Assembly: GCA_017630395.1 (NCBI GenBank)
Contig: JAGBVI010000011.1
Coordinates: forward strand, 1-38,297
Origin: Paludibacteraceae bacterium
GTDB taxonomy: Bacteria > Bacteroidota > Bacteroidia > Bacteroidales > Paludibacteraceae
DNA length: 38,297 nt
Direction of reading: 5' to 3'
Shown here: piece by piece, positions 1-6,594 of the stretch
Layout: the number at the start of each line of letters is the position of its first letter
How positions within the stretch are numbered: position 1 is the stretch's first letter
Notes under the pieces: generated by a model
What the model was told of the DNA's origin: nothing
Seen by the model: the letters and a program-made list of their open reading frames with translations, nothing else
The model's database searches: none
Position numbers and translations under genes: made by a program

Positions 1-85
1 CATGTACCAACTCAAAATAATCGTATATTACACTTGGTAACAACAATTTTAACGGATCTTCTATCTTCTTTTTACGCTGTTCCAT
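1..85 (-). mobile_element. 5' end of an IS transposase gene (ISAon1-like), cut by the window edge
   Basis: Read on the minus strand from the ATG at 85, the first 28 codons give a peptide beginning MEQRKKKIEDPLKLLLPSVI and continuing YDYFELVH to the window edge. The LLLP...YDYFEL pattern is what I know from the N-terminal domain of ISAon1-family (ISL3-like) transposases of Bacteroidetes. A TAnnTTTG-type -7 box (TATCTTTG, minus strand 97-90) lies just before the start. Most of the gene lies outside the window, so whether it is intact cannot be judged. The family assignment rests on a short peptide and is moderate. Confidence 0.55.
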
Positions 86-115
86 ACCACAAAGATAGTA
101 TATTTTCAAATCTTT

Positions 116-140
116 CCCACCGAAATTTTACGGTGATCCC
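116..140. repeat. Probable terminal hairpin/inverted-repeat end of the left-edge IS
   Basis: Upstream of the transposase start is a compact palindrome: CACCG (118-122) and CGGTG (131-135) around an AT loop, bordered by CCC on one side and ATCCC on the other. Its position just outside the 5' end of the transposase gene fits the outer end of the insertion sequence. The matching end is outside the window, so the boundary is inferred. Confidence 0.4.
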
Positions 141-145
141 ATTTT

Positions 146-427
146 TTTTACTTAGAATGAAAATTTGAACTATATTGGGATTAATGATTTAATGCTATAT
201 AACGCAGGGGATAATCAATTTTGTAAAGATTTTTTTTTCGCAGATGTTCCTTGCTGATATATAGGTGACACCAAGTTTTATATGAATTTTTAATTTCCAT
301 AACTTGCTGTCTTGTTATTCCTGAGTATTTTTATTGTTGCAGGTTAACTATATCGTAGCCATTCGTAAAAATATTTCAATATTTTGTATGCTCCAAAGTT
401 ATCTTTATATGATATTTTGTAAAATCA
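146..427. other. Intergenic spacer without a recognisable gene
   Basis: AT-rich sequence between the IS end and the stop of the minus-strand gene at 428. I see no convincing reading frame, strong hairpin or copy of the repeat families found elsewhere in the window. Confidence 0.5.
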
Positions 428-1639
428 TTAATCTATGCGTAATTCTTCTTTATCCTCCTTTTTAAATGAGATTCGTTCAAATGGGTTCTTTACTCGCTTG
501 CCAAAGTCCGGCATAGCCCAACCTAAGCCCATTTGAAGACATTCGACCTTCAGAAGGTGTGTTTTTAGCTCTATTATACCAAAGAATTTCGGGGTAAAGT
601 AGAATCGAGTAACAGCTTTTGTGTAAAGAATGTTTTCGATGCGATTTTCATACTTTTCTCCGTTTTCATCGTATTTAGGAAATTTAATTTTGGAGAAGCA
701 GTAGATTCCAACATGTAATCCAACGTTAACACGATGAGTCGTAATTTCATTTGCCAATGCAACTCCGGCGCGAATACGATTGTACATGCGATTTTCTTTG
801 ATAAAATTGTATCGGGTGTTTATGTTTCTTTGTGTTCCGTCATATGCATCATTGAAGAAGCAATCAGCAGCTAAACCTATTCTATACGCGTTAGATAAGG
901 GTAGGTATAGACCTGCATTGATGGCTGCATTTATGTAATAATCTTGCTTTCTTTCCAATTGGTTGGCTCCTGCAGTTCCGTAAATTTCCAGAGCCATGCA
1001 TCTGTCGACAGGTTTGGCTGGATAATCAATAGGGAGCGGCCATACGTTGGGTGTGTATTTGAGTCCTAATTTTAAATTTGCAAGATAGCAATTTTGTGCG
1101 TCAAGGGTAACATTCCCATTGAAATAAGCCATGACGTCTGCACCAATGTTGATAATCCACTGTGATAGGGGATTCCCAAATTTTGTTCCCAATGCAAAGT
1201 CCATATTTAATCCACCGCACGCAAATCCGGTAATTGGGAAATAGTCATACCGATAACCTTCTTGATTGATTATTCCTGCTAATCCGCCTCCCCATTTAAG
1301 ATTTAGGGCGAATCGGTTGGTGTGAACAATAGCCCAATGGAAGTATGGGTATGCATGAATAGCATGATGCATAAATTCAGGTTCATTGATTTTTAGGTAA
1401 CCGGTTGCAAAACCTAATGTTGGGAAGTTGTAGGTATATTCCCAATTTCTATTTCCAAAAAGAGGTAGTTCCATTCCTAACTCCCCACCATAACAATTTC
1501 CATCATCTGATAATGACCAGCCGTAGTAGCCATCAGCCTTAAACCTATATATGGTGTTTTTTTGTCCGAATACAGAAGTCGAAAAAATTGAAATTAAAAG
1601 TAGTATTGTTGTTATACCTATCTTATGTGTAGTTGCCAT
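428..1639 (-). CDS. Secreted, probably outer-membrane beta-barrel protein (acyloxyacyl hydrolase/PagL-like)
   Basis: 403 residues starting at ATG 1639, with an N-terminal hydrophobic segment ending around FGQ that looks like a signal peptide. The rest alternates short aromatic and glycine-rich strands, as in a beta-barrel. Residues around 65-80 (WEYTYNFPTLGFATGY) and the region ALGTKFGNP...GADVMAYFNGN resemble Bacteroidetes proteins annotated as acyloxyacyl hydrolase (PagL-like lipid A deacylase). In those the catalytic region reads roughly HFSNG; here the matching place reads AYFNGN, so the expected His-Ser pair seems absent. A second half (about 215-403) looks like another set of barrel strands. 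It may be a non-enzymatic relative or simply a barrel of unknown function. It is monocistronic, with an IS end downstream and repeats upstream. Confidence 0.5.
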   Translation of the reverse strand: MATTHKIGITTILLLISIFSTSVFGQKNTIYRFKADGYYGWSLSDDGNCYGGELGMELPLFGNRNWEYTYNFPTLGFATGYLKINEPEFMHHAIHAYPYFHWAIVHTNRFALNLKWGGGLAGIINQEGYRYDYFPITGFACGGLNMDFALGTKFGNPLSQWIINIGADVMAYFNGNVTLDAQNCYLANLKLGLKYTPNVWPLPIDYPAKPVDRCMALEIYGTAGANQLERKQDYYINAAINAGLYLPLSNAYRIGLAADCFFNDAYDGTQRNINTRYNFIKENRMYNRIRAGVALANEITTHRVNVGLHVGIYCFSKIKFPKYDENGEKYENRIENILYTKAVTRFYFTPKFFGIIELKTHLLKVECLQMGLGWAMPDFGKRVKNPFERISFKKEDKEELRID

Positions 1640-1755
1640 TAGTTTTTATTTACCCATGAAGGAATTAGAAATAAAATATATCTTAAAAGTTGTCTTATTT
1701 GAAAATCAATAGATTAAAAACTTTTATTAGGTGTGTAATTTGTAACCTAAATTTA

Positions 1756-1950
1756 AGAGGTTGTTTAAATTTTATTTCGACCCTATTTGAGAGTGATTTT
1801 TAAGATTATTTTTATTATCCTTTTGCCGTTAATAGTGGACTATTCTCGAAAAATGAATAGTAAAAATAGCCTAAAAAGCGCATCAAAGATGCCGAAAAAA
1901 AGAGAGTGAAGCTCAAAATCGACTTTATAATAAAATTTAAACAGCTTCTA
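1756..1950 (+). repeat. Family A palindromic repeat, copy A1
   Basis: Begins with AGAGGTTGTTTAAATTTTAT and ends with the near reverse complement AAAATTTAAACAGCTTCT. The arms continue inward to a centre AATAGTGGACTATT. The right arm carries an extra side hairpin (GAGAGTGAAGCTC region) not present in the left arm. It lies upstream of both divergent neighbours. No open reading frame is present. Confidence 0.85.
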
Positions 1951-2040
1951 AACAACTTTTACGCAAAATTCATAAAAATCTTGGATATTTGCAAACCTTT
2001 TTTACGGAAACGGTTAAATTATAGATAATGCAATATTTAT

Positions 2041-2228
2041 GATGCCCATGGCGAGAATAGGAATAAGCAAGTGAATGGAGCGATGCGGGCATCGTAACTG
2101 AAAGAATATAAATGAGATAAGTAAAATAAATTCAAAAGCATCCGAAATGGAATTTATGAGCCGTAAACAAGAAATTGTAATTTATAGAAATTGCCTTAAT
2201 TATAATGGTGAATTTATAGGACTCACCT
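2041..2228 (+). repeat. Divergent family B-like sequence with a GATGCCC/GGGCATC hairpin
   Basis: A perfect 7-bp inverted repeat GATGCCC (2041-2047) / GGGCATC (2087-2093) encloses about 39 bases. It is followed by AAATAAATTCAAAAG and GAATTTAT, which resemble the right arm of family B, and by GAATTTATAGGACTCACC (2211-2228), the B outer end. I read it as a degenerate B element whose outer end is joined directly to repeat A2. Confidence 0.4.
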
Positions 2229-2367
2229 TGAGATTATTTTTATTATTCTTTTGAAGTTAATAGAGGTCTATTCTCAAAAAAAAGAATAATAAAACTGGTT
2301 AAAAAGGGCTTCAAAGAGTCGAAAATAAAAGAGGGTGAAACTCAAAATAAAATTTAAACGGCTTTTA
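2229..2367 (+). repeat. Family A repeat, copy A2, left arm truncated
   Basis: Contains the A centre (AGTTAATAGAGGTCTATTCT), the full right arm with the GAGGGTGAAACTC side hairpin, and the right end AAATTTAAACGGCTTTT. The outer left arm is missing and is replaced by a family B end, so the left half was lost at a junction between the two repeat families. Confidence 0.75.
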
Positions 2368-2654
2368 AATATTTTTCGTTTGGTAGTATTAAAGTAACGC
2401 ACTAAATTAATTCCGCCTACGGGTTAATCATTATATTATATTTTGAACCAAATTATTATGGACAATATATGCCGAAAAAAATCTAATTTCAATGATTTTG
2501 CTGATGGTTTTATCAAGGAAGGTAGAAAAAGATTAATTTAAGAGTGAGAGAAAAATTGAATTTTTCTGCCCCTAAAGAAGAGTTCTTTAAACATTTTATT
2601 TAATTTCGCGTTTCATAGTTGACGCTACAAAATTTGCAAATTTACAGAAGATAT

Positions 2655-3191
2655 ATGGAGACGAAGAATAATTTGGGACGCAAGGGGTGCGATGTAGTTC
2701 CGGAAATAGCATTGGCAGAAATTTTAAAGCAAAATAGATGGACTATTTCTACAGCAGAAAGTTGCACCGGAGGAAGAATAGGAGCTTTATTGACAAAGCA
2801 CCCCGGAAGTTCTGTTTTTTATAAGGGGTCGGTGATTGCCTATTGCAACGAAGTGAAACAGTCTGTTTTAGGAGTTCAATCAGATATATTGGAAAGCCAA
2901 GGAGCCGTTTCTGCACCCGTTGTGGAGCAAATGGCACAAGGAGTTGTGAGATTACTGAAAACAGATTTGGCAATAGCTGTTTCTGGAATAGCCGGTCCCG
3001 ATGGGGGGACTGCTGAAAAACCTGTAGGAATGGTCTGGATGGCGGTGTCAGATGGGCAAAATACAAAGAGTGAGTGTTGTTATTTTGGTAGAAATAGGGA
3101 AGAAATTATGAGAAAAATTGCAGAGAGGGCAATTTTTTTTGCAAAAGAATTTGCTGAAAATAAAAAAGATTGTACCTTTGCACCTCGATAA
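2655..3191 (+). CDS. cinA: CinA C-terminal domain protein / nicotinamide-nucleotide amidohydrolase (PncC)
   Basis: About 178 residues from ATG 2655 (METKNNLGRK). A TTG 36 bases upstream could add 12 residues, but the ATG matches family start positions better. The stand-alone CinA C-terminal domain is seen as TAESCTGGRIGALLT (near residue 33), GSVIAYCNEVK, GAVS, and SGIAGPDGGT...KPVGMVWMAV. Enzymes of this family deamidate nicotinamide mononucleotide to nicotinate mononucleotide in pyridine nucleotide salvage. The N-terminal MoaB-like domain of full-length CinA is absent, which is common for the short form. Its 3' end holds the promoter for the ribosomal protein operon that follows. Confidence 0.9.
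   Translation: METKNNLGRKGCDVVPEIALAEILKQNRWTISTAESCTGGRIGALLTKHPGSSVFYKGSVIAYCNEVKQSVLGVQSDILESQGAVSAPVVEQMAQGVVRLLKTDLAIAVSGIAGPDGGTAEKPVGMVWMAVSDGQNTKSECCYFGRNREEIMRKIAERAIFFAKEFAENKKDCTFAPR
3150..3180 (+). promoter_or_regulatory. Bacteroidetes promoter for rpmB-rpmG-bL38, inside the cinA 3' end
   Basis: TTTG at 3150-3153, a 19-base spacer, and TACCTTTG at 3173-3180 match the Bacteroidetes primary sigma factor consensus TTTG-N19-TAnnTTTG. Transcription would start about 3187, near the cinA stop, giving a leader of about 165 bases before rpmB. Confidence 0.8.
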
Positions 3192-3259
3192 TGACTCTGC
3201 GAAGATGCGTGCAGGTTATGTCGAAAAAAAGGAAAGATAAGGGGATTTATAGTTTGAAT

Positions 3260-3299
3260 TTCTGATAGTTACGCTGCTTTCCGAGAGGAAAGATCAGAA
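3260..3299 (+). promoter_or_regulatory. Structured 5' leader of the rpmB operon, candidate ribosomal protein leader
   Basis: TTCTGAT (3260-3266) pairs with ATCAGAA (3293-3299). Inside this, CTTTCC (3277-3282) pairs with GGAAAG (3287-3292) and closes a GAGA loop, a GNRA tetraloop. Ten unpaired bases (3267-3276) remain on the 5' side only. The structure sits between the promoter and the rpmB start and is not followed by a T-run, so it is not a terminator. A regulatory role in r-protein synthesis is inferred. Confidence 0.5.
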
Positions 3300-3350
3300 G
3301 AAAATTAAGCCTCCTACTTTATATGTAAAACTATTAGATTTTATACAGCG

Positions 3351-3584
3351 ATGTCAAAAATTTGTGAAATTACTGGTAAAACTGCAATGAATGGAAACAA
3401 TGTTTCTCACTCAAAGAGGAGAACAAAGAGAACATTCGATGTAAATTTGTTTACGAAGAAATTTTATTGGCCTGAACAAGATTGTTGGATTCGTCTTAAA
3501 GTTTCAGCAAAGGGTCTTCGTATTATCAATAAGAAAGGTATTAATGCAGCATTGATTGATGCAGCAAGAAAGGGTATCATTTAA
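3351..3584 (+). CDS. rpmB: 50S ribosomal protein L28 (bL28)
   Basis: 77 residues beginning [20 protein letters not shown], with [18 protein letters not shown] typical of bL28. Length is normal for the family. It is a component of the large ribosomal subunit and the first gene of a three-gene ribosomal operon (15 bases to rpmG). A strong promoter and a folded leader lie upstream. Confidence 0.97.
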   Translation: MSKICEITGKTAMNGNNVSHSKRRTKRTFDVNLFTKKFYWPEQDCWIRLKVSAKGLRIINKKGINAALIDAARKGII

Positions 3585-3598
3585 AGGAGGATTGTATA

Positions 3599-3787
3599 AT
3601 GGCAAAGAAAAGTAAAGAAAGTCGCGTGCAAGTTATTTTGGAGTGCACTGAACATAAGGATAGTGGAATGCCGGGAACTTCTCGTTACATTACTACTAAA
3701 AATAGAAAAAATACTCCTGATAGATTGGAATTAAAGAAATACAATCCAATCTTGAAGAGATACACTATTCATAAAGAAATTAAGTAA
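3599..3787 (+). CDS. rpmG: 50S ribosomal protein L33 (bL33)
   Basis: 62 residues, [20 protein letters not shown] with [20 protein letters not shown], the standard bL33 pattern. The usual zinc-binding cysteine pairs are absent (one Cys, in LECTEH), so this is a C-minus type bL33. It lies between rpmB and the bL38 gene, transcribed as one unit. Confidence 0.96.
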   Translation: MAKKSKESRVQVILECTEHKDSGMPGTSRYITTKNRKNTPDRLELKKYNPILKRYTIHKEIK

Positions 3788-3806
3788 TCTTAAAATTGAT
3801 TGAATC

Positions 3807-3959
3807 ATGGCAAAAAAAGCGGTTGCAACTCTACAAAAAGGTGAAGGTCGTGCTTACGCTAAAGTAATCAAGATGGTTAAGTCTCCTAAAACAGGTGCTT
3901 ACTATTTCGACGAGCGTATGGTTCACAACGACGATGTAAAAGAGTATTTGGCTAAATAA
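3807..3959 (+). CDS. DUF4295 protein, Bacteroidetes ribosomal protein bL38
   Basis: 50-residue basic protein starting MAKKAVATLQKGEGRAYAKV and ending DDVKEYLAK. It belongs to DUF4295, found in Bacteroidetes directly after rpmG. To my knowledge this family corresponds to bL38, seen in the Flavobacterium johnsoniae ribosome structure. The start ATG is 19 bases after the rpmG stop, and a strong terminator follows. In many Bacteroidales I recall ftsY coming next; here it does not. Confidence 0.9.
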   Translation: MAKKAVATLQKGEGRAYAKVIKMVKSPKTGAYYFDERMVHNDDVKEYLAK

Positions 3960-4030
3960 ATACTATACGTGATGTCTTATCTATATAAAAATGTTTAATT
4001 TTTCTTTTATAAAGATAAGTCTTGATAAAA

Positions 4031-4067
4031 TATCACCCACGAGTTTTTTCTTAGTGGGTGATTTTTC
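4031..4067 (+). terminator. Rho-independent terminator of the ribosomal protein operon
   Basis: TATCACCCAC (4031-4040) and GTGGGTGA (4054-4061) form a stem around a T-rich loop, followed by TTTTTC. It ends the rpmB-rpmG-bL38 transcript. Confidence 0.85.
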
Positions 4068-4151
4068 TTTAAATTATGTTCTAAATCATCGAGAAGGAAA
4101 AAATTTCTAATTGTAAAGGTTCGCTTATAAATAGCAATTGATTATTTTATA

Positions 4152-4342
4152 TGCAGTTTAAATTTTATTAAAAAATATTTTAGAATTTCACTCTCTAATT
4201 TTTGGCATCTTTGAGATTCTTTTTAACCTGTTTTTATTATTCTTTTTTTGATAATAGTTCACTATTTACTGTAAAGGAATAATAAAACTCCCCTTAAAAA
4301 ATTCTCTCCGAAGGGCTCGAAATAAAATTTTAACAACTTCTT
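4152..4342 (-). repeat. Family A repeat, copy A3, inverted orientation
   Basis: Reads as the reverse complement of the other copies: AGTTTAAATTTTATT, then the side hairpin as TTTCACTCTCT, then TTTGGCATCTTTGAGATTC, the centre GATAATAGTTCACTATT, and the outer end TTTTAACAACTTCTT. It fills the space between the bL38 terminator and the pyk promoter. Its end stops about 15 bases before the pyk -7 box. Confidence 0.82.
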
Positions 4343-4357
4343 AAAATCTTGGTAAAT

Positions 4358-4365
4358 TAACTTTG
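4358..4365 (+). promoter_or_regulatory. Probable -7 box of the pyk promoter
   Basis: TAACTTTG fits TAnnTTTG and lies 23 bases before the pyk start. The -33 region (around 4335-4340) falls in the terminal arm of repeat A3 and is not a clear TTTG, so the repeat may have replaced the original upstream element. Confidence 0.5.
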
Positions 4366-4388
4366 AACGTCGATAAAGCATTAATATA

Positions 4389-5834
4389 ATGGATAAGCAA
4401 ACAAAAATCATCGCTACAATTTCTGATATCAGGTGTGAAAAAAGTTTTATTCAGTCTCTTTTTGAAGAAGGGATGAATGTAGTTAGAATGAATTCTGCCC
4501 ATATTGAGGAAGAGGGATTTGATAGAATTATTAATAATACTCGAGCTGTTTCCAATGAAATCGGAATTTTGATGGATACCAAAGGTCCGGAAGTTCGTAC
4601 TACTGTGTGTAAAGAACCACTTGAAATAAAAACCGGAGATATTATTAAAATGGCCGGAGCTCCTGAAGAGTGTACCACTAAAGAGTTGATTTGTGTTAGT
4701 TATAGGGATTTCGTCAAAGATGTATCTGTAGGGAGTGATATTCTGTTTGATGATGGCGAGATTGATGTGAAAGTGATTAGTAAGACAGATGACTATTTGC
4801 TTTGTGAAGCAATGAATGATGGTGTACTTGGAAGTAGAAAAAGTGTTAATGTGCCGGGAGTTCGTATTAATTTGCCATCTTTGACCGAGAAGGATAAAAA
4901 GAATATCTTATTCGCTATCGATAGGGATATTGATTTTATAGCACACTCTTTTGTTCGGAATAAACAAGATGTACTTGATATTCAGGCGATTTTAGATGAA
5001 CATAAAAGTCCTATAAAGATTATTGCCAAAATTGAAAATCAAGAGGGTGTAGATAATATTGATGAAATATTAGAGGTTGCATACGGCGTAATGGTTGCTC
5101 GAGGAGATTTGGGAATAGAAATACCGCAAGAAAAAATTCCTAGTATTCAGCGTGTATTGATTCGTAAGTGCGTGGTAGCGAAAAAACCAGTTATAGTGGC
5201 TACTCAAATGCTACATTCAATGATTAAAAATCCACGTCCTACTCGTGCAGAAGTGACCGATGTTGCCAACGCGATTTTTTATAGAACTGATGCTTTGATG
5301 TTGAGTGGTGAAACTGCTTATGGAAAATATCCCGTAGAAGCTGTTCGGACGATGGCCAAAGTGGCGTCTGAGGCTGAAAAAACAAAATTAAAGGATAATG
5401 ACATCAAAATTCCTTACCTTCATAATGAGGATGATATTACCTCCTTTTTAGCAAAACAAGCTGTAAAATCTCAAGAATTGTTGAGTACAAAAGCGATAAT
5501 TACAGATAGCTATACGGGGAAAACTGCCAGATATTTGGCGGCTTATAGAGGTGTAAATCCTATATTGGCAATCTGTTATAAGGAACGTTTGGTGCGTCAA
5601 CTTGCTCTTTCTTACGGGGTTACGCCAATATATCAGGAGGAAAAAGAGGATACAAGACACTATTTTTTTGCGGCTCTTAAAATGTTGATTGAAAATGGTT
5701 ACTTGAAATTTTCTGATAAAGTTGCTTATTTAAGTGGTAGTCAAAATATTGGGGGTGGAACTACATTTTTAGAAATAAATAGCATAGACAATATTTTTTC
5801 CAACCAAAAGGAGTATTTGTTGCCTAATTTTTAG
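4389..5834 (+). CDS. pyk: Pyruvate kinase
   Basis: 481 residues. The N-terminus reads KIIATISDIRCEKSFIQSLF...GMNVVRMNSAH, followed by DTKGPEVRT (substrate and cation binding), the B domain to about residue 165, then the signature KIIAKIENQEGVDNIDEI (near 210), MVARGDLGIEIP, VIVATQMLHSMI and NAIFYRTDALMLSGETAYG. It makes pyruvate and ATP from phosphoenolpyruvate and ADP in the cytoplasm. Length is normal for a type without an extra C-terminal domain. It is a single gene between repeat A3 and a terminator. Confidence 0.96.
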   Translation: MDKQTKIIATISDIRCEKSFIQSLFEEGMNVVRMNSAHIEEEGFDRIINNTRAVSNEIGILMDTKGPEVRTTVCKEPLEIKTGDIIKMAGAPEECTTKELICVSYRDFVKDVSVGSDILFDDGEIDVKVISKTDDYLLCEAMNDGVLGSRKSVNVPGVRINLPSLTEKDKKNILFAIDRDIDFIAHSFVRNKQDVLDIQAILDEHKSPIKIIAKIENQEGVDNIDEILEVAYGVMVARGDLGIEIPQEKIPSIQRVLIRKCVVAKKPVIVATQMLHSMIKNPRPTRAEVTDVANAIFYRTDALMLSGETAYGKYPVEAVRTMAKVASEAEKTKLKDNDIKIPYLHNEDDITSFLAKQAVKSQELLSTKAIITDSYTGKTARYLAAYRGVNPILAICYKERLVRQLALSYGVTPIYQEEKEDTRHYFFAALKMLIENGYLKFSDKVAYLSGSQNIGGGTTFLEINSIDNIFSNQKEYLLPNF

Positions 5835-5865
5835 TTCCATGTTTGGAATCATTTTTTTGTAAACT

Positions 5866-5912
5866 TGACGTCTTTCTTCCTGCGTATAGCGTGATAGAGA
5901 GACGTTTTTTTA
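5866..5912 (+). terminator. Rho-independent terminator after pyk
   Basis: ACGTCTTTCT (5868-5877) pairs with AGAGAGACGT (5896-5905), with one T-G wobble, followed by a run of seven T. Confidence 0.8.
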
Positions 5913-6099
5913 TTGTCGTAACTAGAATGATTGAATAAAATTGCAGCATTAAGTCGAAAAAATAGAAGAAATATTTTCAATTATTTAATTATTAATTATA
6001 TTTGGGTGTTCGGTCTGTGTTTAAAGTTGTTTTATTTATTTTGAATTGCATAGATTGGGGCTAAAAGAATTCATAGAACTACGTACAAATATAAAATAA

Positions 6100-6594
6100 A
6101 TGTATATGAAATGGCGAAATTTTGAGAGAGTATGCCTCTCTTTGGTTACATTGTTTTTTATTTCATTCAATCTGTTTGCGGAGGAGAATAGCATTATTTT
6201 AACGATGAGGGATGGTCGCGTAAATGCTGTTGCGTTGTTAGACGAACCCAAATTAACTTTCCCGCAGGATAGTTTACAAATAGAAACAGAAGATTTTAAT
6301 TTGATAGTTAGTCGTCAAGATTTTTCATTCTATTCATTCGGTGATTTTGAATCAACACTCATAAAAGAGAAATCAGTTGACAATTCATTTGTTTATTTAG
6401 ATGGAGATATTTTGGTAGTAAAAGGCCGGTTGGCATCAAGTTTATTTTCAATAACTGATGTTGAAGGCAGGGTTTTCCCTCTCTCTCCCATGAAGGAAAG
6501 TGAAGAGCAAATAGAAATTTCTTTGAAAGGTGTTCCTGCAGGGGTTTATTGTATGGTTTTAGGGGATATGGTCTTTAAATTTGTTAGGCGATGA
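6100..6594 (+). CDS. Secreted protein of unknown function, partner of the CotH gene
   Basis: 164 residues. An alternative ATG lies 6 bases downstream. A hydrophobic stretch (VCLSLVTLFFISFNLFA) forms a signal peptide. The mature start NSIILTMRDGRVNAVALLDE matches a short module found at the mature N-terminus of the two other secreted proteins here (CotH protein and pectate lyase). The C-terminus (GVPAGVYCMVLGDMVFKFVRR region) resembles the last strands of an Ig-like or type IX sorting domain, but the match is not strong enough to call. Its stop overlaps the next start by ATGA, so translation is probably coupled. The function is unknown. Confidence 0.8.
   Translation: MYMKWRNFERVCLSLVTLFFISFNLFAEENSIILTMRDGRVNAVALLDEPKLTFPQDSLQIETEDFNLIVSRQDFSFYSFGDFESTLIKEKSVDNSFVYLDGDILVVKGRLASSLFSITDVEGRVFPLSPMKESEEQIEISLKGVPAGVYCMVLGDMVFKFVRR

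Noticed and set aside
1756-1950. Family A repeats as ordinary rho-independent terminators
   Set aside because: They are far too long, occur after real terminators (for example after bL38 and after pgi) and upstream of genes, and lack a GC stem with a T-run.
6536-6594. Type IX secretion C-terminal domain on the protein at 6100
   Set aside because: The tail has a similar GVY...K strand pattern, but the preceding conserved Gly-rich segments of a sorting domain are not clear. I left it as a possibility only.
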